DNA of 64,000 bases from Pomphorhynchus laevis (Eukaryota > Acanthocephala > Palaeacanthocephala > Echinorhynchida > Pomphorhynchidae): the NCBI GenBank assembly GCA_012934845.2, contig WNNJ02000901.1:310001-374000 (forward strand). Direction: 5' to 3'. This document shows, in pieces, positions 54,664 through 64,000 of the stretch (the first letter of the stretch is position 1; the number at the start of each line of letters is the position of its first letter). The notes under the pieces were generated by a model. It did no database searches and was not told where the DNA came from. It saw only the letters and a list, made by a program, of their open reading frames with translations. Made by a program: the position numbers and the translations under genes.

Positions 54664-56238
54664 CTAACTCTTTCGTTCGGTGGGTATTAGTTGATTTGCA
54701 CCAATAGCGTCAGGGAAAAACTGGTGGTAATTTAAAAGTGGAATGTAATTTCCTTGAATAAGCCTACCGCTGAAATACCTTCCATGCAGGCTATTTACAC
54801 AGCTTACAGCTGTTGCAATGCTTGGGCATTTAACATAAACATTACCTTGGGAACTTTTCGTATCAATGTAGATATGTGTTAAACCGCCGTACTTGTTACA
54901 TTCTTCAATTACATCTTCGCGGATCTCCCGGGCCGTTTGACTTGTAAATGTTCGACCCGGCTCAAACATGTTGCTTAGCATAAAGCATTGTGTACCAACC
55001 TGATTTCCGCCAACAACGACTCCGGCCGCTGCACTTGCTGGATCCATCATCTGAGGAGGCCGTTGCTGCAGAAGAGCAGACGCAGCAGCACTGCCACCAC
55101 CAACAGCCGCACTGTAATTGAGTGCGTTCAACGCCATCTGAGGCATCTGTAGACCTGAACCATCCGCCAGCTTGGCCATTAACGCTAGCCTTCCTGTTGC
55201 CCCCAGGCTTATACCACGCTGATCGAGTTCATCACTATCTAAATTAGACGTAAGACTTGTATCAGTGGTCGATTTTTCAGTGACATGACCTACTTTTATC
55301 GAACGTCCAGCCAATTCAAAACCGTTCATTTGTTCGAGAGCCCGTTTAGCATCGTCGCAGTGTGCAAACGTGATAAATGCGTAACCTCGAGAACGATTCG
55401 TTTCAGGATCACGCATTAGATTAATAACGTCAATACGACCAAATGGTTCGAAAATTTCTCGTAGCATATTCTCGGTAATATTAAAATGCAGCGACCCAAC
55501 ATACAACTTCATTGGCCCTGAAGTTAGATTGTAGGATGAAGATGACGCACTGCTATGACTGGGAATTCCATAAGGAATGCCCATTCCAGCAATCCCATAC
55601 GACGAATTAGGTAGATTTGCCGGCGTGAGGGGAGGATTCGCCTGACGATTTTTTTCGGCATTAGATGGCTTCACGATGATTGGAACACCTAGCAGTTTTC
55701 TACCACTCATTGTGATAGCTAATTGTACTGATGGCACTTCTTTAAACTCTACATATGCAACACCTTTTGATTTCTTTGTTCGTGGATCTGTTATCAATCG
55801 TACGTCTTTGACCTTACCAACTTCGCTAAAGAATTCTTCCAGATCTCGCGGTCGAATCCTAGCACTAAGTTGCATACAAAATACTGTACGAATATCTCTT
55901 TCTTCTGGAGTCAGTTCAGGGCTCTTTACAACTCTAATTGGTCTATAATGTGGAGATTTGCTTCTCCTTTTCGAATTATCAAATCCTGTTGGCGATCGAC
56001 TGCGATGCCTTGAATGTGCTTCATACTTATCCTCACTTCTACGTTTACGACTGGGAGGAGAATGTCTTCGTCGACGGTCATCGCCTGCTTCTCTGCTGCG
56101 TCGATGACGATCACTCGATCGCCGTTTACTGCGCTTTCTATCCGGAGTTTTGGAACTCCGCTTTTCCCGCTCCTCCTTTTGTTGCATAAATGCTTCTTCA
56201 AGCATGGCTTCAACATCAATATCATCAGTGGCTGCCAT
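54664..56238 (-). CDS. RBM39: RBM39/CAPER-alpha splicing factor, intact single exon
   Basis: 524 residues, nuclear SR-like splicing factor and coactivator that works with U2AF65 and SF3B1. Residues 1-110 are RS-rich (RSKTPDRKRSKRRSSDRHRR). RRM1 spans about 115-195 (VFCMQLSARIRPRDLEEFFS, KSKGVAYVEF). RRM2 spans about 243-320 (LYVGSLHFNITENMLREIFE, RGYAFITF). The C-terminal U2AF-homology motif spans about 405-505 (TAREIREDVIEECNKYGGLT, GNVYVKC, HGRYFSGR with the R-x-F pair) and the tail is YHQFFPDA. Length and domain order match animal RBM39 (about 530). No intron in the coding region. The Ala-rich segment at about 385-410 is ordinary. Confidence 0.97.
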   Translation of the reverse strand: MAATDDIDVEAMLEEAFMQQKEEREKRSSKTPDRKRSKRRSSDRHRRSREAGDDRRRRHSPPSRKRRSEDKYEAHSRHRSRSPTGFDNSKRRSKSPHYRPIRVVKSPELTPEERDIRTVFCMQLSARIRPRDLEEFFSEVGKVKDVRLITDPRTKKSKGVAYVEFKEVPSVQLAITMSGRKLLGVPIIVKPSNAEKNRQANPPLTPANLPNSSYGIAGMGIPYGIPSHSSASSSSYNLTSGPMKLYVGSLHFNITENMLREIFEPFGRIDVINLMRDPETNRSRGYAFITFAHCDDAKRALEQMNGFELAGRSIKVGHVTEKSTTDTSLTSNLDSDELDQRGISLGATGRLALMAKLADGSGLQMPQMALNALNYSAAVGGGSAAASALLQQRPPQMMDPASAAAGVVVGGNQVGTQCFMLSNMFEPGRTFTSQTAREIREDVIEECNKYGGLTHIYIDTKSSQGNVYVKCPSIATAVSCVNSLHGRYFSGRLIQGNYIPLLNYHQFFPDAIGANQLIPTERKS

Positions 56239-56262
56239 GGTTTGATCTACGTTGAAAACACA
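56239..56262 (-). promoter_or_regulatory. Splice-acceptor-like site 8 nt before the RBM39 start codon
   Basis: Minus strand ttgtgttttcaacgtag is followed by ATCAAACC and the ATG. A good polypyrimidine-AG acceptor. Confidence 0.5.
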
Positions 56263-56860
56263 AAAATCAAATGTAAGTACTTTAAAATATTACCTTCGTG
56301 AGAACTTCAAAATCCCAAATAAAACCTATCAAAACAGTATTTCTTAAAGTGAATAATCTTTAATTAACTTTATTTTCTTGATTCGGACAGGATCAAATAA
56401 TTAATAAAAAAATAAACTTTTAAGTTGTTTTGCTAGATAGGGCTAACATTTTTAAAAATCAAATTAGAAGAATTATTTATTATTTAAATTAGAAGAATTG
56501 CAAACTTTTTATAGTAAATACAACGAACTAGTATATCCAAGATATAATTCAACGTTTATTATCTTCATTGAAAATAAAATTAATTCAACGATTCATTCTA
56601 AACTTCATAGACGATACGCAAAGCATATATATTCTATAAAGTTGTTATATTTCAATTAAATATATATTCTATAAAGTTGTTACATTTCAATTATGTATTT
56701 ACATTCTTTTAAGCTGTATAATTCAATTAAAAAATTAAGGAGATTGCTTGTTTGAAATGTGCATTGATCATTTCATTTCGTATTTCAACCAAAATCAAAA
56801 ATAAATGCTAAAACGCTATCGGAGCTTCAAAGCTCTACAACTTTTGGTGATTTTACAATG

Positions 56861-57923
56861 AAATATGGTAGTAATGAACGATCTGGTTCAATTCTTTCGT
56901 CTACTGGAGACAATTCTAATCAGGTTAGTGATGTTTCGTGTTTATTAAATGCAGATAAGGGGCTGCTACCCCCGATTCCAAAATTAGCTAACCTGTGCAT
57001 CATCAATTCAAAAAACCAATAGAGAAACACAATCTCTTCTCAACCTTTTTGCGAAAGTTTGTATCAATTCATCCAAACAGGGTGCTGTTCAATTCAGTGA
57101 AGATTTTGGACAATACTGTAAGAGTTTCCTTCCCGAATGCCTCTTTATTAAAGGAATACAAAGATTATTTTGACAAGCACCTTTTGGACTCTGGTTCCAT
57201 AACGTTGAAACCCCTTCAGTGCTCAGTTAAAATATCTAATTTTCCATTGTTTCTAACAGAAGAAGATTTGATAACTCTGAAAAAATTGTATGGCCTCCAA
57301 TCAGTGAGGCAAGTCCTAGGTAAGGGGGCGACCCCCTCCCAGTGGCTTTTGCAAATACAGATCTTGATTCCGGTCTGCTTCTTTCTAAATCGTCAGCGAA
57401 TCCTTTCCTAGGTTTTAACTTAGGATTCACTCTAATTGACGAAGACCGACTCACATTCCCACACTGTAACAAGTGCCATGCCTGGGGCCACTGGTACTCT
57501 ACATGCAGCAAGGCCTTGGTATGCGGTGTTTGTGGTGCTGGGGATTGTCAGTATGCTTTAAAAGGGGAAATATGTCAGGCCTCCTCCTCTTGCGCTAATT
57601 GTGGAGGGGAACATCCGGCCTGGTCAAGGCGCTGCAGAATATTTAAAGAATATAAACAACTGTTTGTTAAGCCTAGAACCCCGATCAACTACGCCTCTGC
57701 TGCTGGTTCATCAGCCGACCGGATGTCAAACGCTGACATCATTCAACTTCTTGATAACCAGAAACGAGTAATTTTTTCGCAATTTCAAACAATGATTGGA
57801 CCTCTGCTATCCTCTTTTGTAGGGACAACAGCTGCCCCCATGCCTAACGAGCTTAAAACCCCCCACTCCAAGAAGAGGGGGCTTCGGCCAGAACAGTCCC
57901 ACCCCCCAAGGTGGGGAAGATGA
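56861..57923 (+). pseudogene. LINE ORF1 with three CCHC knuckles, frameshifted
   Basis: A start at 56861 (MKYGSNERSGSILSSTGDNS) runs into a stop at about 57018; the frame from 56995 continues with SIHPNRVLFNSVKILDNTVR, and that from 57342 ends the protein. The knuckles are HCNKCHAWGHWYSTC, VCGVCGAGDC and CANCGGEHPAWSRRC at about 57460-57640, the arrangement of Jockey/I/R1 ORF1 proteins. At least two frameshifts. Confidence 0.8.
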
Positions 57924-58038
57924 TCAAGGATAAGAAGGCTTCTCTGGGAAATGAAGATATTGCCCTGGGGGGTACGACCCGCGACGGGGCTAGTGGCAGT
58001 GAGGGCAACCCTCCTGCACCTATTGGAAGGATAGGGCC

Positions 58039-59454
58039 TTGGGCTGGATCGGTAGTATAGGCCTTGATAAAGTTTTAGCGGAGTCACTATCCTTACACAA
58101 TTATGGAGCCACGCAATCACCGCAACCAATCCCGCCCTGTGGAGACTTTAGGAGTAGAGACTTATCTGTCACAGATATTCTCAACGCCTGGGGGCCTCTT
58201 CCGGGCACCTCCAAATCCGTCGCTCCACTATCTTCTCGTGTCTGTAAGCTATTGACGGCCGATCAAAGAAGAGAGGTGGCCATCACAATGCTATTGGCCA
58301 CCCCATCCGATGTAGCCGGCATCAACATTAGCAAGAGAATTTTTATTCCAAAAAAGTTTCCGGTCTCTTGTCCTAAAGACCTGCGGCCCATTTCGATTCA
58401 AAATTCCCTCGTATCGATCTACGAAAAAGCGCTTGCGCGTAGAATCCGCGATCATCTGATTAGGCGAAATTTAATCCCACCTGGTTTCCATGGGTTTGTC
58501 AAAGGTCGCTCGGTCCATTCAGCAGTTGGTGAAGTGCATCGGTTTTGTCAGGAGAACAGTCATCAGCTAGCTGTGGCAGTTTTCCTTGATTTTTCCGCTG
58601 CATTTGACCGCATCTCCATTTCCTTTGTTATCTCTTCTCTCAGGTCCCTCGGGTTGCCTGCGAGAATTGTTAACAGGGTGGAGATACTGCTGTACACCAA
58701 GCGATTTTATTATGATGACGACCCTGATGCGCGTCAGTTCTACCCTATTACGGGTGAGCCTCAAGGTTCACCACTTTCTCCAATCTTATATCTTGCTGCC
58801 TCAATTAATCTATTCAAAATATTTAAACGTGAACAACGTCTAATGGTGTACGCTGATGACACCACAGTCCTGTTCACTGGACGCAGGTGCAAAGACGTAG
58901 TCTCGGACATCAGCCGCTTCTTTTTAAGATTAAAAGACCAGTTGCCTAGATCCAACCTTATTCTAAACTCCGCTAAATCGCAGGTGGTTGTCTTTCATGG
59001 CTCCCCTGCAACCAAGAAAAAACTTAAGAGACTAGCACTCTCTACGCTCTCCTCCATATTTGCATCCGAACCACTCCCTGTCTTCACAAGTCGAGTAAAA
59101 TACCTGGGGTTCACCGTTTCGGTGAACTGGTCGGCGAAAGCTGACCTGGATAGACTCAAACGTATCCTGAAGAAAGCTAGGTGGGCTCTGAAACGGGCCC
59201 AGCATCTGTCGTTGAATGGGAAAACCCAGGTGCGCCTTTGGGGTACCTGGGCTATCTCGGGATTAGTCTTCTTCTCAAGAGGACGTCCCACAGAGCAAAG
59301 GCTAAGGTTTCTTAAGCTCATCGTCTCTCGTTTACCCAACATCGTCCGCACCGATTGGATTCTTCGGGAGGTGAAAGACCCCGGGTGGTTCAATCGGAAA
59401 GCGGCGTGCTGGATTGGTTGGGGGGCTCAGATCCCCATTGATTTGAGGCCTTAA
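58039..59454 (+). CDS. LINE reverse transcriptase
   Basis: 471 residues, open throughout. Motifs: KRIFIPKKFPVSCPKDLRPI, PPGFHGFVKGRSVHSAV, LAVAVFLDFSAAFDRIS, GEPQGSPLSPILYLAAS, LMVYADDTTVLFTG and VKYLGFTVSVNWSAKADLDR. It begins in the region just before RT motif 0 and ends soon after the thumb (WGAQIPIDLRP), so it has neither an N-terminal APE nor a C-terminal endonuclease. It starts 116 bp after the end of ORF1. Confidence 0.88.
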   Translation: MGWIGSIGLDKVLAESLSLHNYGATQSPQPIPPCGDFRSRDLSVTDILNAWGPLPGTSKSVAPLSSRVCKLLTADQRREVAITMLLATPSDVAGINISKRIFIPKKFPVSCPKDLRPISIQNSLVSIYEKALARRIRDHLIRRNLIPPGFHGFVKGRSVHSAVGEVHRFCQENSHQLAVAVFLDFSAAFDRISISFVISSLRSLGLPARIVNRVEILLYTKRFYYDDDPDARQFYPITGEPQGSPLSPILYLAASINLFKIFKREQRLMVYADDTTVLFTGRRCKDVVSDISRFFLRLKDQLPRSNLILNSAKSQVVVFHGSPATKKKLKRLALSTLSSIFASEPLPVFTSRVKYLGFTVSVNWSAKADLDRLKRILKKARWALKRAQHLSLNGKTQVRLWGTWAISGLVFFSRGRPTEQRLRFLKLIVSRLPNIVRTDWILREVKDPGWFNRKAACWIGWGAQIPIDLRP

Positions 59455-59588
59455 TAGGAAGAAGACAAAGAAATTGTTGACCTATTTTTTCTGTTGACTG
59501 ACTGTTTATTTTTTTAACGGACTTCTTGTTAAACGACACTTCCATTTATGTATTTTTATTAATAAAGTCTTATTATTATTTCGTATTT

Positions 59589-62290
59589 TGAAATACTTGT
59601 GATGAAATACAGCTGCAATTTGACATAACCAAAGGTGTCTACATATAAAAGACAGTCAATGTAACTATTGAAAATAATGTTCTGCTCTGATAACGTCCTA
59701 CGTTAATTAAATCAATTACATGCTTCTTTAAATTTCCTCTTTATTTTTGAAAAGAAAGAGGAAATTATAGAATTCCATGAAATCTGACCCCATCAAGAGA
59801 TAAAACCTCAATGTAATACTGATTGTACAAAGAATCGATATTAGATTTTTTACAATTATAAATTGAATATTCACTAGCAGTTAACTTATTTTGCAAGAAT
59901 ATAAAAGTTTAAAGACATTTACGAAAGAATTGTATACTACGCCAGTTGCGAATATATTTTATATCGTAATATAATTTTTTCATTGTAATTATGTAGAATT
60001 TTATACGAAATCTTGGCACTACAAATTGCAGCGATAGTCGATATTTAATTTTCAAAAAGAAATTTCACTTATGTTAGCATTGCTAACAAAAGTTAGCGAA
60101 ATATCAAAGATAATTTCTTCCTTTCTTTGAGCTCCAATAATTATTTATCAATAATGGATCAGTATCAACTATTTAAAATTAGTCAATTAAACTTTACAGA
60201 TTTATTCATTATAAATCAATAATCTGGAAGAACTTAGCATTAACTTGCAATATATAATTGACAAAGTTTGCCATATTTCCACTCGGTATTATCAGAAGGT
60301 GTTATAATTTTCAGAACTTATATCAATTAAGGAAAAATCATAAGTCCAGGTCATTGAACTTATTCGCTCACGTTTTTACTGAATCACCATTTCCTAAAAT
60401 AAAGTACGTGAAATCGTCATATGCAAATTATAAGATCTTTGAAAGCCCATTTAGCTGCTTGCAGCTCACTTTGTAAATACTGTGTAAACTGACTGCAGTT
60501 AAACCTTAAAGAGATACAAAATTTTGATTTGCAAAGTGCGCATTGGATCAACTGCACAGCGAAAAATACGAGGGATTAAGCATGGATTATTCGTATGCCA
60601 GTGATATTGAAATAGCGGTTTGCTGTATCTAACAAATTGTCATAATTCGAATAATTTAGCGATCAAATGATGCAATGAAAAATCTAAAGTGAAAGAAAAT
60701 AGGATTAATGTACATAAAATAATAGCATTCGACTTTTGTTCCAAATATATATAGTTCTTTTCGAATGATAACTAAAACAAAAAGATCTTATTTTAACTTA
60801 GTTAACAATTTTATTACCTTGGCGTCATACTAATTTGTAATATTGAGATAACGCGTACAGTTGCACGTACCTAAATCATAGATGTCTGTAGAAACCACTT
60901 TTATTGAGAGATTGTGACAATCTCAAAATTAGTTTCAACTGCACCTACTTTTAACTTATAACTTAGGAAATAGAAAAAAGGTAATCAAATTAACAATATA
61001 ACTTCTTTAAGCCCCTTAATATTTAGTAAATTAAATATCTTAGTCTGAGATTTTTAATCCCCTTAAAAATTAGAAACTATTCTGATTTTAGTACTGATAT
61101 TTTACATTAGATTTTAAATGGTTATGCAGTAATCAGTACTACAATGTAACTAATTTTAAATTGATAAAATTTAAATTAATATTTTAATATAATTTTTTCA
61201 ATTGATATTTAATTTACATATATTTACTGATCCGGTTGCATCAAACTTATAATTTGTCATTAAAAGACAAACTCTATATTCTCTTACGTATGTCGTCTAC
61301 TCTTCAACTATCGCTATACCATTGAATTATTAAAATGGGTAAATTAATAAACGCTTACTTGTTTGTAATTAAATTGAATACTTATAAATTGATTAAATCA
61401 GATCACATAACTAATGCTACATATTTTAAATTGTAAATTTAAATATGGAAATATCTAATTTATAAAAAAATAATTGTATAATCCAATATATTATGAACCG
61501 TAGATAATATCCTCTAGTATTTACACATATTATTGTAAATATTAAAGGTAAATGATGATTGGATGTAAATAAATATTGATATATAATAATTTTTAGTTTA
61601 TTTTACAAACTTCTATACAAAAAAGTTATATTCAATGAACTTGTTTAAAGTATAGTAAAGATAAGTCTATGGGAATAGACTTGTTGTGTTTGCTAATTAA
61701 GTATACTGCAATGAACTTATATAATTTTAGTCTACGTTTAACAGCAGGAATTAAACCAACTTCGATTGAACAAACTATTTCAAAAATATTAAGTTATCCA
61801 ATTGTAATTTCTCTGAATTTTGTAAATGAGTGAATACTTATCGGTAAAGTATGAGTAAACTAAATTATTAATGTGGGGCTATTGGTAAACTATTGTTGTT
61901 GGGTTATTTAATAACTTATAGAAACCGTATCAAAAGTGTGTAAGAATAATCAAATTCGTTCATAGTGGCTAGTTTTTTTGTAAAAACTGACAGCAAAATT
62001 AAAGAAAGCACTTGACCTAATAGGTAGAATATGTCCATAATTAAATCAATTCCAGAAATTGATATGATAGCAAAATGAATTGAGATCAAAAGTAAAAGGG
62101 AACGCATGCATAATCAAACATAATAATTTTAATGTCATAATTTCTGCAATATTGTAGTGTTTTAAGTTGATATTACTTTAAAGTCAAGGTTGAAATTGAA
62201 ATGTTGACGACCATTTTTATTCTGCACCTTAATTTAATCATGTATTTTTAAGCCAACAGCTGTACGGTTAATAAATCAGTAAGTATATTG
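59589..62290. other. AT-rich intergenic DNA
   Basis: No supported gene on either strand. One hairpin-repeat arm at 60055-60175; otherwise simple AT-rich sequence with short unrelated open frames. Confidence 0.5.
60055..60175. repeat. Hairpin repeat, right arm only
   Basis: ttagcattgctaacaaaagttagcgaaatatcaaagataa..ctccaataattatttatcaa, the right-arm consensus of the 4.1-kb repeat. Confidence 0.7.
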
Positions 62291-63800
62291 AAGACAACGA
62301 CATGTAGGTTTGCTAATTGAAATTTGCATCTTCCTACAACAAAGCTAATTTAATTTGAAATCAGACATAATTTCAATTAAATTTGCTAAATATTAAATGA
62401 ATATTTTTTCATCAAATATCTAACAGTCAATATAACAAAAAAACTGAGTTATCTTCAACAGTAAATGAATCGAAACGTCATCTACCATTTATTTTCTAAT
62501 TTTTAAGTTGATTTCACTGTGTAGTCATTGCTAAACTAAAATTTTCGATGCCACATCACGTTGCTTTGATGCTATACGCCAACAGCAGTCCGCTACATTT
62601 CATTATTGGTGGACTTCATCAGCTACTGATCCAATAACTACGTTTCACATTTTGGCGTTTTTAATGTTGGCCCACGATCACTCGAATCTTCTGCTTTTAT
62701 TAGCAGACGAGTCTACATTTTGCAGATTTGATTGAAATTTATGAGTTCAAATTAAATCAGCGTTGGTAACAACGCTGATTTAATTGGCAATTAGATTCTT
62801 ATTGGCAGTTAGATTTAATGAAATACTTTTGTTCTACATTTTGCAGATTTTATTGAAATCATTTCTGATTTCAAATTAAATCAACAATAGTATGGGAAGG
62901 TGCAACCTTCAATTTGAAAACCTACCTATTTTCTCAATTAATTGATATTATCAAACTAGTCATCTATAGTTTGTTCCCTAATATTAGTTGATATACCTGT
63001 GCAGTCATTGTTATCATTGAAATTTTGTTTCAATGACAATTATATAGTCATTTTCAATAACTACGCTTCACATTTTGGCCTTTTAAATGTTGGCTGACGA
63101 TCACTCGACTCGTTTGCTTAATTGACAATTATATTTAATGAAAGACTTTATTTAAATGTTAGCTGACGAAATAATTTGAAATCATTTTCAATATCAAATT
63201 AAATCAAACTGAAGGTAGATTCTTTTCTTACCAACGCTGATTTAATTTGATTTAATTGCCAATAAAAGTAGACAAGTTGAGTGATCGTCAGCCAACATTA
63301 AAAGGACCGAAACGTGAAACGTAGGTATTGGATCAGTAGCTGATGAGGTCCACCAATACTGAAATGTAGCGTACTGCTGTTGGCTTATAGATAGGATTCA
63401 AGTAGCATACAATATAAAATAGTCATCGAAATTTCAATGATAAAAATGACTGCACAGGTATATCAACTTAAAATTAAGAAACAAACTATAGATGACTAGT
63501 TAGATAATAGTAATCATTAGTGAAATAGGTGGGTTTTTAAATTGAAGGTAGCCCCTTCCTCTACTATCGCTGATTTCATTTGAAATCAAATAAGATTTCA
63601 ATTAAATTTGCAAAATGTAGGACAAAAGGCTTTCATTAAATCTAATTGCCAGCCAACATTAAAAGGACCGAAACGTGAAACGTAGGTATTGGATCAGTAG
63701 CTGATGAAGTTCACCAATACTCAATATCTATATGCCAACGTGATGTTGGCATATAGATAGGATTGAAGTAACGTGCAGAATAAGAAAATAGTCATCAAAA
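62290..63800. repeat. Large foldback of nested inverted repeats
   Basis: A block of about 140 bp including gatcagtagctgatgaggtc, gaaacgtgaaacgtaggta and ctgctgttggc occurs in plus orientation at 63285-63400 and 63650-63770, and inverted at 62560-62690 and, partly, at 63030-63100. A second block (gactgcacaggtatatcaac ... aaactatagatgactagtt) lies at 63440-63505 and inverted at 62955-63020. Arms of about 500-600 bp fold around a centre near 63,200. No coding content. Confidence 0.7.
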
Positions 63801-64000
63801 TTTCAATTGTAGTGTACAATACGCTTCATTATTGTATATTTCACTGAGATAACTAACTTGAGAGTAAACAGAGTACTTACAAATATACCTGTATAACATT
63901 AAAAAGACAATTTCACTTAATAGCCATTTCACTATGAATGGGTTCACTTTGATGAACGAACTTTATTCGAGATCTTTACGTTGTGAAACGTAGAACATAA

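Larger units (their letters stand above)
56786..59577 (+). mobile_element. LINE without visible endonuclease, flanked by an 11-bp target duplication
   Basis: The body lies between two copies of ATTTCGTATTT (56775-56785 and 59578-59588). The 3' end has aataaagtc and a short (TTA)n tail, as in I/Jockey-type LINEs. Contents: a frameshifted zinc-knuckle ORF1 (56861-57923) and an RT frame (58039-59454). GC content is far above the surroundings, suggesting recent arrival or different base bias. No APE domain or restriction-like endonuclease is seen. Confidence 0.82.

Noticed and set aside
55676-56301. Plus-strand frames over RBM39
   Set aside because: Shadows of the arginine/serine-rich and RRM1 coding sequence on the minus strand.

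Overview
The window reads as nuclear DNA from an AT-rich invertebrate animal. Three conserved eukaryotic protein genes are present, two with GT-AG introns. The gaps and introns are packed with metazoan-type transposable elements: Penelope-like elements, several LINE lineages, a Merlin DNA transposon and hairpin repeats. Ten introns are only 37-58 bp, while the large ones are swollen by transposons. A simplified, AT-rich spiralian such as an orthonectid is one guess, but the species cannot be fixed from sequence alone.

Layout. 1-3893 (-): the first three exons of prolyl oligopeptidase (PREP), running off the left edge. 4.1-8.0 kb: hairpin repeats, a LINE scrap and an intronless ubiquilin pseudogene (+). 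8019-39137 (-): one 31-kb host gene, RRP5/PDCD11, the rRNA-processing S1-HAT protein. I resolved it into 25 exons that join in frame to about 1,622 residues. Its large introns hold Penelope-like elements (24.8-26.6 and 30.8-31.5 kb), fragments of a second reverse transcriptase family (24.2-24.8, 26.6-27.0 and 29.4-29.8 kb), an RTE-type LINE (31.9-34.8 kb, with a short second copy at 21.2 kb), a long-TIR element (23.6-24.1 kb) and a hairpin-repeat cluster (35.5-38 kb).

39.4-51.5 kb is a retroelement graveyard: a Penelope-like element (-), a CR1/Jockey-like LINE (+), two R2-like LINEs with a restriction-like endonuclease (-), and between those two an APE-type LINE with ORF1, endonuclease and RT (-). 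52069-54360 is a Merlin DNA transposon with about 180-bp TIRs and a perfect 8-bp target duplication. 54664-56238 (-) is an intact single-exon RBM39/CAPER splicing factor. 56786-59577 (+) is a GC-richer LINE with an 11-bp target duplication; it has a zinc-knuckle ORF1 and an RT but no visible endonuclease. From 59.6 kb to the end lies AT-rich DNA and a large foldback repeat.

Host genes: PREP is a cytosolic peptidase, RRP5 acts in the nucleolus on 18S and 5.8S rRNA maturation, and RBM39 acts in pre-mRNA splicing. They show no operon-like spacing. All three have a splice-acceptor-like AG within 0-8 nt of the ATG, which suggests spliced-leader trans-splicing or short 5' UTR introns.
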